Shown: one piece after another, positions 18,515 to 27,319 of the stretch
Layout of the letters: every line of letters begins with the position of its first letter
How positions within the stretch are numbered: the stretch's first letter is position 1
DNA from: an uncultured Sphaerochaeta sp.
GTDB lineage: Bacteria > Spirochaetota > Spirochaetia > Sphaerochaetales > Sphaerochaetaceae
DNA: 64,000 nucleotides
Assembly: GCF_963666015.1 (NCBI RefSeq)
Contig: NZ_OY762555.1
Location: 496,001-560,000, forward strand
Direction: 5' to 3'
The notes under the pieces: generated by a model
The model's input: the letters and a program-made list of their open reading frames with translations, nothing else
What the model was told of the DNA's origin: nothing
The model's database searches: none
Translations under genes and position numbers: made by a program

Positions 18515-19233
18515 TCATAAGCAAGCTTTGCTGCACGTTGTTCAGCCTGTTTCTTGTTTCGTCCCTGTGCAGGACCAAAAACCTGACCATTTACATCCAC
18601 TTGCATAAAAAAAGTAAAGTCATGTTCAGGACCGGTCTTCTTGATCAGTGTATAGGTAGGAACCATGCGCCATCTCTTCTGCATGTATTCCTGCAGTGCT
18701 GTCTTGTAATCACGGTGGTAATCATCTTCCAGCACAGCCCTGATCTGGTTTTCAAGGTACCGCATAATAAATTTCTTAGCAGCCTCAAATCCACTATCAA
18801 GATAGCAGGCTGCAAAGATTGCCTCCATGCAGTCAGCAAGCAAGGCTTTTTTATTCCTTCCTCCACTAATCTCTTCCCCTTTTCCGATAAGTAAATACTT
18901 ATCAACATCAAGGGAACGCGCGATCATGGCTAGACTATCTTCACTGACAACAATGCTCTTGATCTTTGAGAAATCTCCCTCCGCTTTTGCAGGCAAATTT
19001 CTAAATAACCAGTCAGCCACACACATACCAAGCACACTATCGCCGAGAAACTCCAAACGTTCATTGGTGTCCACCAGTTCATTGGTCTCGTTGGCAAAGC
19101 TGCGATGTGTAAATGAAAGATTGAGCAAGGAGAGATCATTGATCTCAATCTCACTCTTTTCAATGAATATAAGAAGCTCCCGCTCTCTTTCTGATGAGAT
19201 TGCGGGAGCTCTTTTGAAGAGGCTACTCTCCAT
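18487..19233 (-). CDS. rnc: Ribonuclease III
   Basis: Double-stranded RNA endonuclease that processes rRNA precursors and some mRNAs. The catalytic signature NERLEFLGDSVLG lies near residue 57 and the second acidic site ADCMEAIFAACYLDSG near residue 130. A C-terminal dsRNA-binding domain runs from about residue 175 (DYKTALQEYMQKR) to the end (RNKKQAEQRAAKLAYDQL). Length is about 248 residues, usual for the family. ATG at 19233 has AAGGA about 9 nt upstream; a TTG two codons earlier is possible. It begins 14 nt after acpP, the common acpP-rnc pairing. The 3' end overlaps convergent cca. Confidence 0.96.
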   Translation of the reverse strand: MESSLFKRAPAISSERERELLIFIEKSEIEINDLSLLNLSFTHRSFANETNELVDTNERLEFLGDSVLGMCVADWLFRNLPAKAEGDFSKIKSIVVSEDSLAMIARSLDVDKYLLIGKGEEISGGRNKKALLADCMEAIFAACYLDSGFEAAKKFIMRYLENQIRAVLEDDYHRDYKTALQEYMQKRWRMVPTYTLIKKTGPEHDFTFFMQVDVNGQVFGPAQGRNKKQAEQRAAKLAYDQLVKVDKD

Positions 19234-19247
19234 AGACAAGGAAATCC

Positions 19248-19487
19248 TTACAGTTGTGCGGAAAGGAAGTCAACTGCGTCCTTAACGGTTTCGAACTCAT
19301 TAGCTTTCTCATCAGGGATGGAAATGCCAAGCTCTTCCTCGATAGCGTATACCAGCTCATATGTATCCAAGCTGTCTGCGCCAAGATCTTTTCTGAAGGA
19401 AGCGTTCATGGTGATTTTTCCCTCATCAATCTCGAGCTTCTCTGCAATCAATGATTTAACTTTTTCAAATACTTCTTTACTATCCAT
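19248..19487 (-). CDS. acpP: Acyl carrier protein
   Basis: 79-residue acidic protein that carries fatty acyl chains on a 4'-phosphopantetheine arm. The attachment serine is in GADSLDTYELVYAIEEELG, the expected DSL motif near residue 37. GGAG lies 7 nt before the ATG. It is followed closely by rnc and preceded by rpmF, a common bacterial order. No plsX or fab genes are present between rpmF and acpP, unlike E. coli. The DTYEL reading differs slightly from the more usual DSLDxVEL but keeps the helix. Confidence 0.96.
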   Translation of the reverse strand: MDSKEVFEKVKSLIAEKLEIDEGKITMNASFRKDLGADSLDTYELVYAIEEELGISIPDEKANEFETVKDAVDFLSAQL

Positions 19488-19512
19488 TATCTAACTCCTC
19501 TGATCGTCGTAT

Positions 19513-19698
19513 TTATTTATCCTGCAACTCAATGACCTGCACGCCGCGGTAGAAACCGCACTTCGGGCAGACACGGTGAGGAAGAACCATATTCCCACAG
19601 GTGCTACAACGAGAGAGTGTCGGGGTTGCAAGACGCATGTTAGCAGCCTTTCTTGATGCTGCGCTTGCTTTGGAAGTCTTATATTTCGGTGTTGCCAT
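19513..19698 (-). CDS. rpmF: Ribosomal protein L32, zinc-binding form
   Basis: 61-residue protein of the large subunit. The N-terminus MATPKYKTSKASAASRKA is typical, followed by two zinc knuckles, CSTCG and CPKCG, near residues 32 and 45. All four cysteines are kept (C+ form). AGAGG lies 8 nt before the ATG. The gene is directly upstream of acpP. Confidence 0.96.
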   Translation of the reverse strand: MATPKYKTSKASAASRKAANMRLATPTLSRCSTCGNMVLPHRVCPKCGFYRGVQVIELQDK

Positions 19699-19758
19699 GT
19701 TGATAACCTCTTACACTATGCTAATTTTTGACACGTATGGAAGAATAACGGAAAAGCA

Positions 19759-20259
19759 CTAAAGCGTCAACAACTTGATTCGATTTCTCATCATTTGTAC
19801 GACAAGAGGGGGAACCATAGGGGAAATATCAGCCCCATAGGCCGCCATTTCCTTGATTGCACTGCTTCTCAGTTGAAAATATTTGGGACTCGTCGGCATA
19901 AATAGTACCTCCAAGTCAGGATTTAGCTGCTTGTTGGTCATAGCCAATTCAAACTCATACCCAAAATCTACTAAAGCTCGAACACCTCGTACCATGACCC
20001 CAACCCCATGCTCACGGGCAAAATCAACCACCAGCCCACGATAACTCACCACTTCGATGTTATCATGTTCCTTGAGAATATCCTTGAGCATATCCATCCT
20101 CTCATCAGCGGTAAACAAACACTGCTTCTGTACATTGTCTGCAACCACCACATAGAGTTTCTCAAAGAGATGAGAAGAACGCTCGATAATATCGATATGC
20201 CCGTTTGTGGGAGGATCGAAAGAACCGGGAAGCATCGCAATACGCTCTTTTCTGTTCAT
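19759..20259 (-). CDS. coaD: Phosphopantetheine adenylyltransferase
   Basis: Fourth enzyme of coenzyme A synthesis: 4'-phosphopantetheine plus ATP gives dephospho-CoA. The nucleotidyltransferase motif GSFDPPTNGHIDII (TxGH type) lies near residue 12 and the second motif RSSAIKEMAAYG near residue 131 (ISSTxVR equivalent). Length of 166 residues is usual. The start overlaps the stop of the upstream basic zinc protein by 4 nt, indicating coupling. CoaX, the type III pantothenate kinase for the first CoA step, is elsewhere in this window at about 39.3 kb. Confidence 0.95.
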   Translation of the reverse strand: MNRKERIAMLPGSFDPPTNGHIDIIERSSHLFEKLYVVVADNVQKQCLFTADERMDMLKDILKEHDNIEVVSYRGLVVDFAREHGVGVMVRGVRALVDFGYEFELAMTNKQLNPDLEVLFMPTSPKYFQLRSSAIKEMAAYGADISPMVPPLVVQMMRNRIKLLTL

Positions 20260-20732
20260 TTCTTGATTTCCTCCACATATTGCTTCATCTTGGCAAAAGC
20301 CTCAGAACTTTCCCAAGCGATTTTTTTTGCAAAACTGAACGATCCATTCTCTTCCTGGTTAACCACAGCAAAGGTGCCCTTACCGATATAGCTGACTTTC
20401 TGGGAAGGTGAAAGCTTCTCTTGTTCCCGGATCTGGTTGAGCACACAATCAAAATGACAGAATCCCCCATCAGGATGGGTTAGGGCACTTGCAATGCCAT
20501 CAATGACCTCTCCACACAGGGCACAGGTCTCCTTCGGCTCAAGCACCTTCCTTACAGGAAGTTGGGGAAGATTACTATGATAGGGTTTACGTTGTTCAGG
20601 GAGCAGATTACTCTTACCACTACCCTTCTTTGCCTTCTCCTTGGGAGATCCCTTGGCCTTGGACTGCTTTTTGGAACGGCTACGTCGTTTTTGTCGTCCT
20701 GGGGTTCCTGATTGTTTCTTTTCCGTTTCCAT
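20256..20732 (-). CDS. Unknown basic protein with a Cys/His zinc-like motif
   Basis: 158 residues in two parts. Residues 1-45 are low-complexity and extremely basic (runs of K, R, S, G and Q), probably disordered and able to bind nucleic acid. Residues 65-115 carry the pattern CALCGEVI followed by GGFCHFDC, which could bind zinc through CxxC and CxxxC with the nearby histidine (CHFDC). The C-terminus is a mixed charged helix. GAGG precedes the ATG at 20732. It is coupled to coaD by an ATGA overlap and lies in a block of ribosome-related genes. I do not recognise a named family. A ribosome- or RNA-associated role is only inferred from composition and context. Confidence 0.75.
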   Translation of the reverse strand: METEKKQSGTPGRQKRRSRSKKQSKAKGSPKEKAKKGSGKSNLLPEQRKPYHSNLPQLPVRKVLEPKETCALCGEVIDGIASALTHPDGGFCHFDCVLNQIREQEKLSPSQKVSYIGKGTFAVVNQEENGSFSFAKKIAWESSEAFAKMKQYVEEIKK

Positions 20733-20800
20733 TACCTACCTCGTGTCTGCAAGACTATCCTGTTTTTCACCAAGCGACAAGCACTCAGGAAACACAGAAA

Positions 20801-20821
20801 GGGACGACTGTATGCCGTCCC
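20801..20821 (-). terminator. Weak hairpin downstream of rplS
   Basis: GGGACG (20801-20806) pairs with CGTCCC (20816-20821) around a 9-nt loop. On the minus strand TTTCTGTGTTT follows, so it may partly terminate the rplS transcript before the basic zinc-protein gene. Confidence 0.45.
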
Positions 20822-20847
20822 CTCCAGATATTCGCTTAATATACGCC

Positions 20848-21204
20848 TTAGGCGTTCTTTCTGCGGATGAGCTCTTTGACTTTTGCCTTTTTGCCCACCT
20901 TCTTGCGAATGTAGTAGAGCTTAGCTCTTCTGACACGACCTCTGCGAACAACCTCGATTCTTTCAACACGAGGTGAGTGCAAGGGGAAAATTCTTTCCAC
21001 ACCTACACCGTAGGAAATCTTACGAACCACAAAAGTCCTGCGAATTCCACCATTGTTTTTTGCAATGACCAGGCCTTCAAAAACCTGGACACGTTCGTTG
21101 GTGCCTTCAACAATCTTGAAAAACACTTTAACGGTATCACCAACGCAGAAGTTCTCTGCATTTTCCTTCATCTGTTCCGACTCAATAGCCTTAATTACAT
21201 CCAT
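20848..21204 (-). CDS. rplS: Ribosomal protein L19
   Basis: Large-subunit protein of about 118 residues at the 30S-50S interface. Recognised by [19 protein letters not shown], the segment [20 protein letters not shown] and [19 protein letters not shown]. The ATG at 21204 ([11 protein letters not shown]) is the conserved L19 start and has GGAG just upstream; the longer frame to 21225 would add seven atypical residues. It overlaps the trmD stop by 14 nt. The order rpsP-khpA-rimM-trmD-rplS is the widespread bacterial cluster. Confidence 0.97.
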   Translation of the reverse strand: MDVIKAIESEQMKENAENFCVGDTVKVFFKIVEGTNERVQVFEGLVIAKNNGGIRRTFVVRKISYGVGVERIFPLHSPRVERIEVVRRGRVRRAKLYYIRKKVGKKAKVKELIRRKNA

Positions 21205-21943
21205 CGTCTCCGGTCCCCTTCGCACTATGTTCTTTCAATGCATTTAAAATCTTTCTGGAGTTCACATCAAGAGATGCCGTCTCCAACAAATCCGGTCGGT
21301 TCAACAAGGTCTTTTCCAACCGTTTCTGTAGTCGCCACTGGCCAATTTTGGCGTGATGCCCGCTCAATAATACATCAGGGACATCTTTTGAGCAATAGGT
21401 CTCAGGCCTAGTATACTGGGGATATTCAAGTAAACCACCGTGAAAACTCTCTTCACTGAGTGAATCACTACTGATCACACCATCAATCAAACGATAAACA
21501 GCGTCTATGATTACCAAGGTGGAAACCTCACCGCTGCTGATTACATAATCCCCGATACTAATCTCGTCATTAACATATAGGTCAATCACACGTTGGTCAA
21601 TACCTTCATAGTGGCCACAGATAAAGACCAGCTCATCTTCTTTGCTCAGCTCTTCGGCATATGCATGATTCAGACGCTTTCCAGAGGGGGAAGCATACAC
21701 CACCCGCTTCTCTTTTGCATTGATGGAATCAAGCGCCTTGCACAGGGGATCGCATTTGATCACCATTCCAGCGCCACCACCATAGGGAACGTCATCACAG
21801 CTTTGATGCTTGTCTGTCGCAAAGCTTCTGAAGTTTATGAACTCATACTCAACTGAACCGCTTTGCACAGCCCTTTTCATGATCGAGTTTTCAAAGAACC
21901 CTTCCAGCATTTCTGGGAATAGGGTGACTATCTGAATCTTCAC
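21191..21943 (-). CDS. trmD: tRNA (guanine-37-N1)-methyltransferase
   Basis: SPOUT-family enzyme making m1G37, which prevents +1 frameshifting. The N-terminus [12 protein letters not shown], the segment [12 protein letters not shown] and the trefoil-knot motif [13 protein letters not shown] (about residue 108) followed by [11 protein letters not shown] identify it. Length of 250 residues is normal. The start overlaps the rimM stop by 4 nt. Its C-terminus is short and polar and overlaps the rplS start. Confidence 0.97.
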   Translation of the reverse strand: MKIQIVTLFPEMLEGFFENSIMKRAVQSGSVEYEFINFRSFATDKHQSCDDVPYGGGAGMVIKCDPLCKALDSINAKEKRVVYASPSGKRLNHAYAEELSKEDELVFICGHYEGIDQRVIDLYVNDEISIGDYVISSGEVSTLVIIDAVYRLIDGVISSDSLSEESFHGGLLEYPQYTRPETYCSKDVPDVLLSGHHAKIGQWRLQKRLEKTLLNRPDLLETASLDVNSRKILNALKEHSAKGTGDDGCN

Positions 21944-22446
21944 GCAAGAATCCAGGGAGTCTTTAACTCGATCGTCCGGTCCTCCAGGCTAACTTCGCCA
22001 ATGAATTCCTTGAGATAGGGAACCATATAAAGCGCACCATCAGGGCTACGGACTTCAAGCATCACAGCCTGTGCACCATCGACACTACTGACGACTTCAG
22101 CCAGATGCTCACCATCATGCATCAAAGCACAACCAATGAGATCAGCGACGTAGTATTGGCCCTTTTTCAAAGGGGCTGCCCATTTTCTGGGAACCATCAG
22201 ATGCCGACCATTAAGCACCCTTGCATCCTCGGGATTATCGAATCCCGCGAACTTCATCAAGGGCTGTGAACCCATCATGCGAAAACTTTCTATAGAGAAA
22301 GTTTGCTCTGATCCATCCTTCGCACGTAACACAACCTCCTTGATTTTCGCAAGGTAGGCACAGTCCTCATTGTGAGGATGAATTTTCACCTCACCGTTCA
22401 CTCCAAAAGGAGCTTTCACGGTAGCAGTCCAGAGCAACTCTTCCAT
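21940..22446 (-). CDS. rimM: Ribosome maturation factor RimM
   Basis: 168-residue assembly factor for the 30S head that binds S19. The N-terminal barrel has APFGVNGEVKIHPH near residue 11 and the linker motif GRHLMVPR near residue 82. The C-terminal PRC-barrel contains YYVADLIGCAL and the tail VPYLKEFIGEVSLEDR. These match RimM. It sits between khpA and trmD, as in many bacteria, with 3 nt to khpA and a 4-nt overlap with trmD. Confidence 0.94.
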   Translation of the reverse strand: MEELLWTATVKAPFGVNGEVKIHPHNEDCAYLAKIKEVVLRAKDGSEQTFSIESFRMMGSQPLMKFAGFDNPEDARVLNGRHLMVPRKWAAPLKKGQYYVADLIGCALMHDGEHLAEVVSSVDGAQAVMLEVRSPDGALYMVPYLKEFIGEVSLEDRTIELKTPWILA

Positions 22447-22449
22447 AGT

Positions 22450-22689
22450 TCAGTCCAGTATTTCCAGCACGGCACGCTTGCCACCCTTGGTGGCTGAGGC
22501 GCTCAGGATGGTCCTGATCGCCTTTGCAATACGGCCTTGCTTGCCGATCACCTTGCCGACATCCTCACTGGCTACCTTCAGCTCAAGAATCGTGGATTTT
22601 TCACCCTCGATCACATTGATACTGACCTCGTCAGGGACATCAACTAGTGATTTTACAATGTATTCAACAAGATCTTTTTCCACAACCAT
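22450..22689 (-). CDS. khpA: KH-domain RNA-binding protein (KhpA/YlqC family)
   Basis: 79-residue protein with a single KH domain; the RNA-binding loop reads [15 protein letters not shown] near residue 45 (GxxG motif). KhpA proteins bind RNA, often with KhpB/Jag. The position between rpsP and rimM is conserved across many phyla. The start is well supported by the coding pattern ([17 protein letters not shown]). Confidence 0.94.
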   Translation of the reverse strand: MVVEKDLVEYIVKSLVDVPDEVSINVIEGEKSTILELKVASEDVGKVIGKQGRIAKAIRTILSASATKGGKRAVLEILD

Positions 22690-22699
22690 CTCCTGGAAG

Positions 22700-22966
22700 T
22701 TATTCCTGGACAGTTCTGGTCACCGTCACGCCATTCTTATTGAGCAGGGCTCTTACGGTATCGCTAGGCTGTGCACCCTTAGCGAGCCAGTCCTGAATTT
22801 TCTCAACCTTCAAGATGACCTGCTGATCTTTCTCAGCCAGAGGATGGTACTGACCAACCTCATCGAGGGTCCTGCCCTGGGTCTTTGCCCTGGAGTCCAT
22901 CACCACGATACGGTAGTCAGGTCTCTTCTTTGTACCAAATCTCTTCAGTCTCATGCTTGTGCTCAC
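22700..22966 (-). CDS. rpsP: Ribosomal protein S16, probable GTG start
   Basis: 88-residue small-subunit protein. The conserved start [17 protein letters not shown] and the [13 protein letters not shown] segment identify S16. Two starts are possible. GTG at 22966 has a perfect GGAGG at 22974-22978 with 7-nt spacing, while the ATG at 22954 would be 19 nt from it. The ribosome site therefore favours GTG, adding the residues MSTS before the usual MRLKRFG. It is followed by khpA and preceded by ffh. Confidence 0.95.
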   Translation of the reverse strand: MSTSMRLKRFGTKKRPDYRIVVMDSRAKTQGRTLDEVGQYHPLAEKDQQVILKVEKIQDWLAKGAQPSDTVRALLNKNGVTVTRTVQE

Positions 22967-22991
22967 GTCAATTCCTCCTACGAATTCAACT

Positions 22992-24326
22992 CTACATACC
23001 CATCTGTTTAAGCATTGCAGCCTGGTATTTTTTATTTTTTGCTAACTTCTTCATCGTAAGTCGCATTTTCTCAAACTTTTTCAGCAAACGATTTACGTCA
23101 GAAACGGTGGTACCGCTTCCTTTAGCAACACGTTTACGTCTCGTCGGTCCCATTATATGGTAATTCGTTCGTTCCGCATAGGTCATTGAAAGGATAATTG
23201 CTTTCTCTCGACGAATTTCCTCTGTATTAATGTCATCTTCGCTGACCTGACCCTTTGCACCGGGAATCATTTCCAGAAGCTGGTCGATTGAACCCATCTT
23301 ATCCATCGAGTTCAATTGATCAAGGTAGTCTTGCAGATCGAAGGTGTTCTTTGCCATCTTCTCCTGCATGCGGATTGCTTCATTTTCATCAACAACACTC
23401 TGTGCTTTCTCAACAAGCGAGACAATGTCGCCCATCCCGAGAATTCGGCTAGCAATACGATCTGGGTAGAAGGGATCAAGATCCTCAATCTTCTCACCAA
23501 CACCAATGAATTTAATCGGTTTGCCCACAACAGAACGAAGGGAGAGTGCAGCACCACCACGTGTGTCACTATCGAACTTGCTGAGGACAACCCCACTGAT
23601 CCCAACTTTCTCCTGGAACTCCTTGGCAATGGTAACAGCATTCTGTCCGGTCATTGCATCGGCAACAAAGAGTGTCTCATCAGGCGAAATTGCATCACGG
23701 ACCTTCTGAATCTCATCCATCAGCGTCTCGTCAAGGTGCATGCGTCCACTGGTGTCGACAATCAATACATCTCTCTGATCTTTCTTTGCCTGCGCAAGTG
23801 CTGCCTTGGCCACTTTTGCCGGGTTTTTCTCCCCTTCAATACTGAATACGGGAACCCCTACTGCCTCACCAAGAACCTGAAGCTGCAGGATAGCAGCCGG
23901 TCTTACCAAGTCTGCAGCAACAAGCATGACTCGACGGCCTTCTTTTTTCAGGCGTGAAGCCAGTTTAGCTGATGTTGTGGTCTTACCAGAACCCTGAAGA
24001 CCCATCATCAGGATTACACTAGTGGTATCAGGACCCTTGAGCAGAAGTTTCTGGTTCTCCTCGTCCCCAAGCAGAGTGACCATCCGATCATAGACAATCT
24101 TCACGAATTGTTGACCAGGGTCGACAGCCTTGAGGACTTTCTCCCCTGTGGCCTCTTCCATGGTCCCATTGATGAAGCGCCTGACAACCCGAAGGTTCAC
24201 ATCAGCGTCCAGCAATGCCATCTTAATTTCTTCGACGGCTTCCTGAACGTTCTTCTCTGTTATCTTGGACTTTCCGGCAAGACTACGCATAATGCCGGAG
24301 AACTTATCGCTTATTGAATCAAACAT
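22992..24326 (-). CDS. ffh: Signal recognition particle protein Ffh
   Basis: SRP54 GTPase (444 residues) that binds 4.5S RNA and signal sequences and docks with FtsY. An N-terminal four-helix bundle is followed by the G domain: P-loop GLQGSGKTTTSAKLA near residue 110, DTSGRMH near residue 191 and SKFDSDTRGGAALS near residue 248. The C-terminal M domain runs from about residue 330, with SMDKMGSIDQLLEMIPG and the methionine-rich tail AAMLKQMGM. It lies upstream of rpsP as in many bacteria. Confidence 0.97.
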   Translation of the reverse strand: MFDSISDKFSGIMRSLAGKSKITEKNVQEAVEEIKMALLDADVNLRVVRRFINGTMEEATGEKVLKAVDPGQQFVKIVYDRMVTLLGDEENQKLLLKGPDTTSVILMMGLQGSGKTTTSAKLASRLKKEGRRVMLVAADLVRPAAILQLQVLGEAVGVPVFSIEGEKNPAKVAKAALAQAKKDQRDVLIVDTSGRMHLDETLMDEIQKVRDAISPDETLFVADAMTGQNAVTIAKEFQEKVGISGVVLSKFDSDTRGGAALSLRSVVGKPIKFIGVGEKIEDLDPFYPDRIASRILGMGDIVSLVEKAQSVVDENEAIRMQEKMAKNTFDLQDYLDQLNSMDKMGSIDQLLEMIPGAKGQVSEDDINTEEIRREKAIILSMTYAERTNYHIMGPTRRKRVAKGSGTTVSDVNRLLKKFEKMRLTMKKLAKNKKYQAAMLKQMGM

Positions 24327-24412
24327 TACCTTACTCTATTGTCGTTTTCGCTCAAGTTACATCTTATACCGTACACCAGACTTTCCTGTCAAGGAGTGGT
24401 GCAATATGCAAC

Positions 24413-27238
24413 CTATTCTTCTATGGTTACCAGTTCTTGGTCGTCGTTGAGGATTACATCCTCGCCGGCCACATTGCCGATCTTGTAACTGACCATGCTG
24501 GAAACCCCTGGTTCCATCTGGGTTACCCCCAAAAGGGTCTGGCTTCCCATGACAGTATGCTTATTATGGGTGATGATGATGAACTGGCTCTTCATGGCAA
24601 ATTCATCCAATACGGAGAGGAAATACCCGATATTCCGATCATCGAGCGCTGCGTCAATCTCATCGAGAACACAGAAAGGAGAAGGCTTGACCTGATAGGT
24701 GGCAAACAGCAGTGCTACAGCAGTCATCGACCGCTCCCCTCCACTCAAGAGCGAGAGGTGGGTAAGCTTCTTCCCTGGAGGTTGAGCCAGAATGTCAATG
24801 CCACTTTCCAAAACGTTGTCAGGCTCCACCAGAGTGAGCTCAGCTTTGCCCCCACCAAATAGACGACGAAACATCTCCTGGAAGTTATGTGCAATCTGCT
24901 TATAGGAAGCAATGAAGAGTTCTTCACTACGGGTCTTGATCTGGGTGATGACGGTATCCAAATCGTTCTTGGCCTTGTAAAGGTCATCCAATTGCTTGCT
25001 CAGGAAATCGTATTGTTCTTTTACCTCAGCATACTCTTCCTCAGCCATCTGGTTGATGTACCCCATTCCATCAATCTTCCGTCTGACTTCATCCAGGCGG
25101 CTTTTTAGTACAGGAATATCCGGAACTTCTTCGTCCAGACGATTCTCAAACTCCTTCAAGCTCTTACCGTAGTTCTCAAAGAACGTGGTGTACACTCCTG
25201 TGATATTGGTAGCAAGCTGGTCAATCTGCAATTCCAGCTTCTCTTTCTCTGTTCGGAGCGTTTGCAATTGCTCATACGAGGTGTTCTTCTGTTCCTGCTT
25301 TTCCCGGATAATCCTGCTCTGCTCATCTATGACTACAACTAGATCCTTGAGCTCTGCATTCAGGATAGCTATCCGCTCTTTTATCTGCCCTACTTCAGCT
25401 TCAACGCTGCGGATATCTTCCTGGGTTTCATAGATTCTCTCTTGGGCTGTCTCGCTGAGCTTCAGCGCATCCTTATATTGGTACTCTTGCTCGGTAAGAG
25501 AACGCTGCAGTTTTGTTACCCACTCTTTGGCTCCCTGTTTTTGGGTGAGGAGTTGATTCATTGCAACCTTCTGGTCACTAATGGCTTCCTGGTAACGTTC
25601 CAAAGCCTGAGTGAGTATACTATTCTCCTCCCTGAGATAGGCAATTCTTTCACGGTTGGTCTGGATCTGTTTTCTCAGATTGACCATTTCCTGATCGAGT
25701 TTACGTTTCTCGCTGATGGTCCCCTCATCAGAGATGAGTTCATCAAGAAAGGTTGGTTGCATTGCCTCATAGGAATCAAAGAGAGCCTGGACCTGGGCAA
25801 GTTCTTTCAAAAGCCCTCCTTGGAACTGGGTCTGTCTGTCCAGAAGATCTTCTGAAGAGATTCCTTTCTGTTTCAGCGTCGCAAGAAAGGTTTGCTCATC
25901 AGCAATACGACCCTTCAGATGCTCTATACTCTTAAGCAGCGCAGTTCTCGCCTTTTCCTTGTTTTCAAGGGTATAGCCACTCTGTTTCAGTTTCTCTTCC
26001 AGTTGGACAACGATAACGTCCCCCAGCTCCTTGATCCTCAGGGAAAGTGTATCACTCTCTGCTTCATAATGGCTATTGGCATCTTCAAGATCGAGCATTT
26101 CCTGATTCTGGTTTGTGATCAGGGTCTTTGTCTGCTCCAAGGATCGCTGGTTTTGCTCTGTCTCTGCCTGCAGTTGTTCGATCGAGTCATCAAGGCCTGC
26201 AATATCGGTGAGTTTCTGGTCTATTTCCTCAGTGTCTCGTTCGATGTGTTCCTGAATCAGTTCTGCTCTTGCACCAGCCTGGTCTTTCTGCTGCAGGAAA
26301 TCACGGAATCGTTGAGTAAGCAAATCAAGCTTATCCGACCTTCCTTTGGTAGCTTCATCCAGCCTCTGCAGTTCAGTCTGCTTGCTGATTCGCTGTGCCC
26401 CAAGGGCACGAAGCTCTTCCTGTAGCTGTTCAATCTCCTGATCAAACTCTGTAAGTGATCCTCTCTGCGCTGCATAAGCTTCCTCTGAGCGCTGTTTCTG
26501 CTCAATTTTATTCTCGCGCAACAGGAGAAAAGATTTTAGTGTTGACAACTGCACATCGACTTCCAAAGAGAACTGTTCAGTCTTGAGCTCTCGGTAGCTG
26601 ATTGCCTTCGATGCCTGATTCTTCTTTGTCTCGTAGGTTCTCTTCACTTCCTTGAGGATGGTTTCCACTTGCATAATGTTCTCGTCAGTTCGTGCAAGTT
26701 TACGTTCTGCTTCCTGGCTCTGGACTTTGAAACGACTTATTCCAGCGGCTTCTTCAAAGATATATCGTCGGTCTTCAGGTTTTGATGAGAGGATTTGGTC
26801 AATCTTGCCTTGTTCCAAAATGGAATAGGCGCTCTTGCCGACTCCAGTGTCAAAGAAAAGTTCCCTGATATTCTTGAGCAAGACTCGATTCTTGTTCAGG
26901 TAGTACTCGCTTTCCCCTGTACGGAAAATTCTTCGTCTGATCTCCACTTCTGGTGCATCAAGAGGAAGATGATGTTCTTCATTTGAGATTACCAGGGAGA
27001 CTTCTGCAACTTGGAGTGGTTTACGATTGTCTGTTCCATTGAATATAACGTCCTCCATCTTCCCAGCACGCAGGGTCTTGGTGGATTGCTCTCCCAATAC
27101 CCACTTGATGGCATCGACAATATTGCTCTTTCCACATCCATTGGGACCGAGCAAACTGGTGATTCCATCGGCAAAATCCAAGCTGACCTTATCTGGGAAA
27201 GATTTGAAGCCATATAGTTCCAAGCTTTTTAGAAACAA
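24413..27238 (-). CDS. smc: SMC chromosome-segregation ATPase, short form without a visible hinge
   Basis: Condensin-type ATPase, 941 residues. The N-terminal head has LLGPNGCGKSNIVDAI (Walker A, about residue 32) and the R-loop region. The C-terminal head has LSLLSGGERSMTAVALLFA (signature) and FCVLDEIDAALDD (Walker B). Between them lies Q/E/L/K-rich coiled coil from about 165 to 800. The expected hinge (about 150-200 residues with conserved glycines near the midpoint) cannot be seen; only a short non-coiled stretch around residues 480-510 (FDSYEAMQPTFLDELISD) interrupts. This fits the 240-residue shortfall against typical SMC (about 1180). The start is TTG at 27238 with AGAGGG 8 nt upstream, preserving FLKSLELYGFKSF. 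ScpA/ScpB are not in the window. Confidence 0.93.
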   Translation of the reverse strand: MFLKSLELYGFKSFPDKVSLDFADGITSLLGPNGCGKSNIVDAIKWVLGEQSTKTLRAGKMEDVIFNGTDNRKPLQVAEVSLVISNEEHHLPLDAPEVEIRRRIFRTGESEYYLNKNRVLLKNIRELFFDTGVGKSAYSILEQGKIDQILSSKPEDRRYIFEEAAGISRFKVQSQEAERKLARTDENIMQVETILKEVKRTYETKKNQASKAISYRELKTEQFSLEVDVQLSTLKSFLLLRENKIEQKQRSEEAYAAQRGSLTEFDQEIEQLQEELRALGAQRISKQTELQRLDEATKGRSDKLDLLTQRFRDFLQQKDQAGARAELIQEHIERDTEEIDQKLTDIAGLDDSIEQLQAETEQNQRSLEQTKTLITNQNQEMLDLEDANSHYEAESDTLSLRIKELGDVIVVQLEEKLKQSGYTLENKEKARTALLKSIEHLKGRIADEQTFLATLKQKGISSEDLLDRQTQFQGGLLKELAQVQALFDSYEAMQPTFLDELISDEGTISEKRKLDQEMVNLRKQIQTNRERIAYLREENSILTQALERYQEAISDQKVAMNQLLTQKQGAKEWVTKLQRSLTEQEYQYKDALKLSETAQERIYETQEDIRSVEAEVGQIKERIAILNAELKDLVVVIDEQSRIIREKQEQKNTSYEQLQTLRTEKEKLELQIDQLATNITGVYTTFFENYGKSLKEFENRLDEEVPDIPVLKSRLDEVRRKIDGMGYINQMAEEEYAEVKEQYDFLSKQLDDLYKAKNDLDTVITQIKTRSEELFIASYKQIAHNFQEMFRRLFGGGKAELTLVEPDNVLESGIDILAQPPGKKLTHLSLLSGGERSMTAVALLFATYQVKPSPFCVLDEIDAALDDRNIGYFLSVLDEFAMKSQFIIITHNKHTVMGSQTLLGVTQMEPGVSSMVSYKIGNVAGEDVILNDDQELVTIEE

Positions 27239-27319
27239 ATTACACCCTCTTTTTGCTTGACGCAGTATTCCGTGGGATTATAGCATAAGTTGGCTTTGGG
27301 AAAAAGTAGGAGGTGGTGT

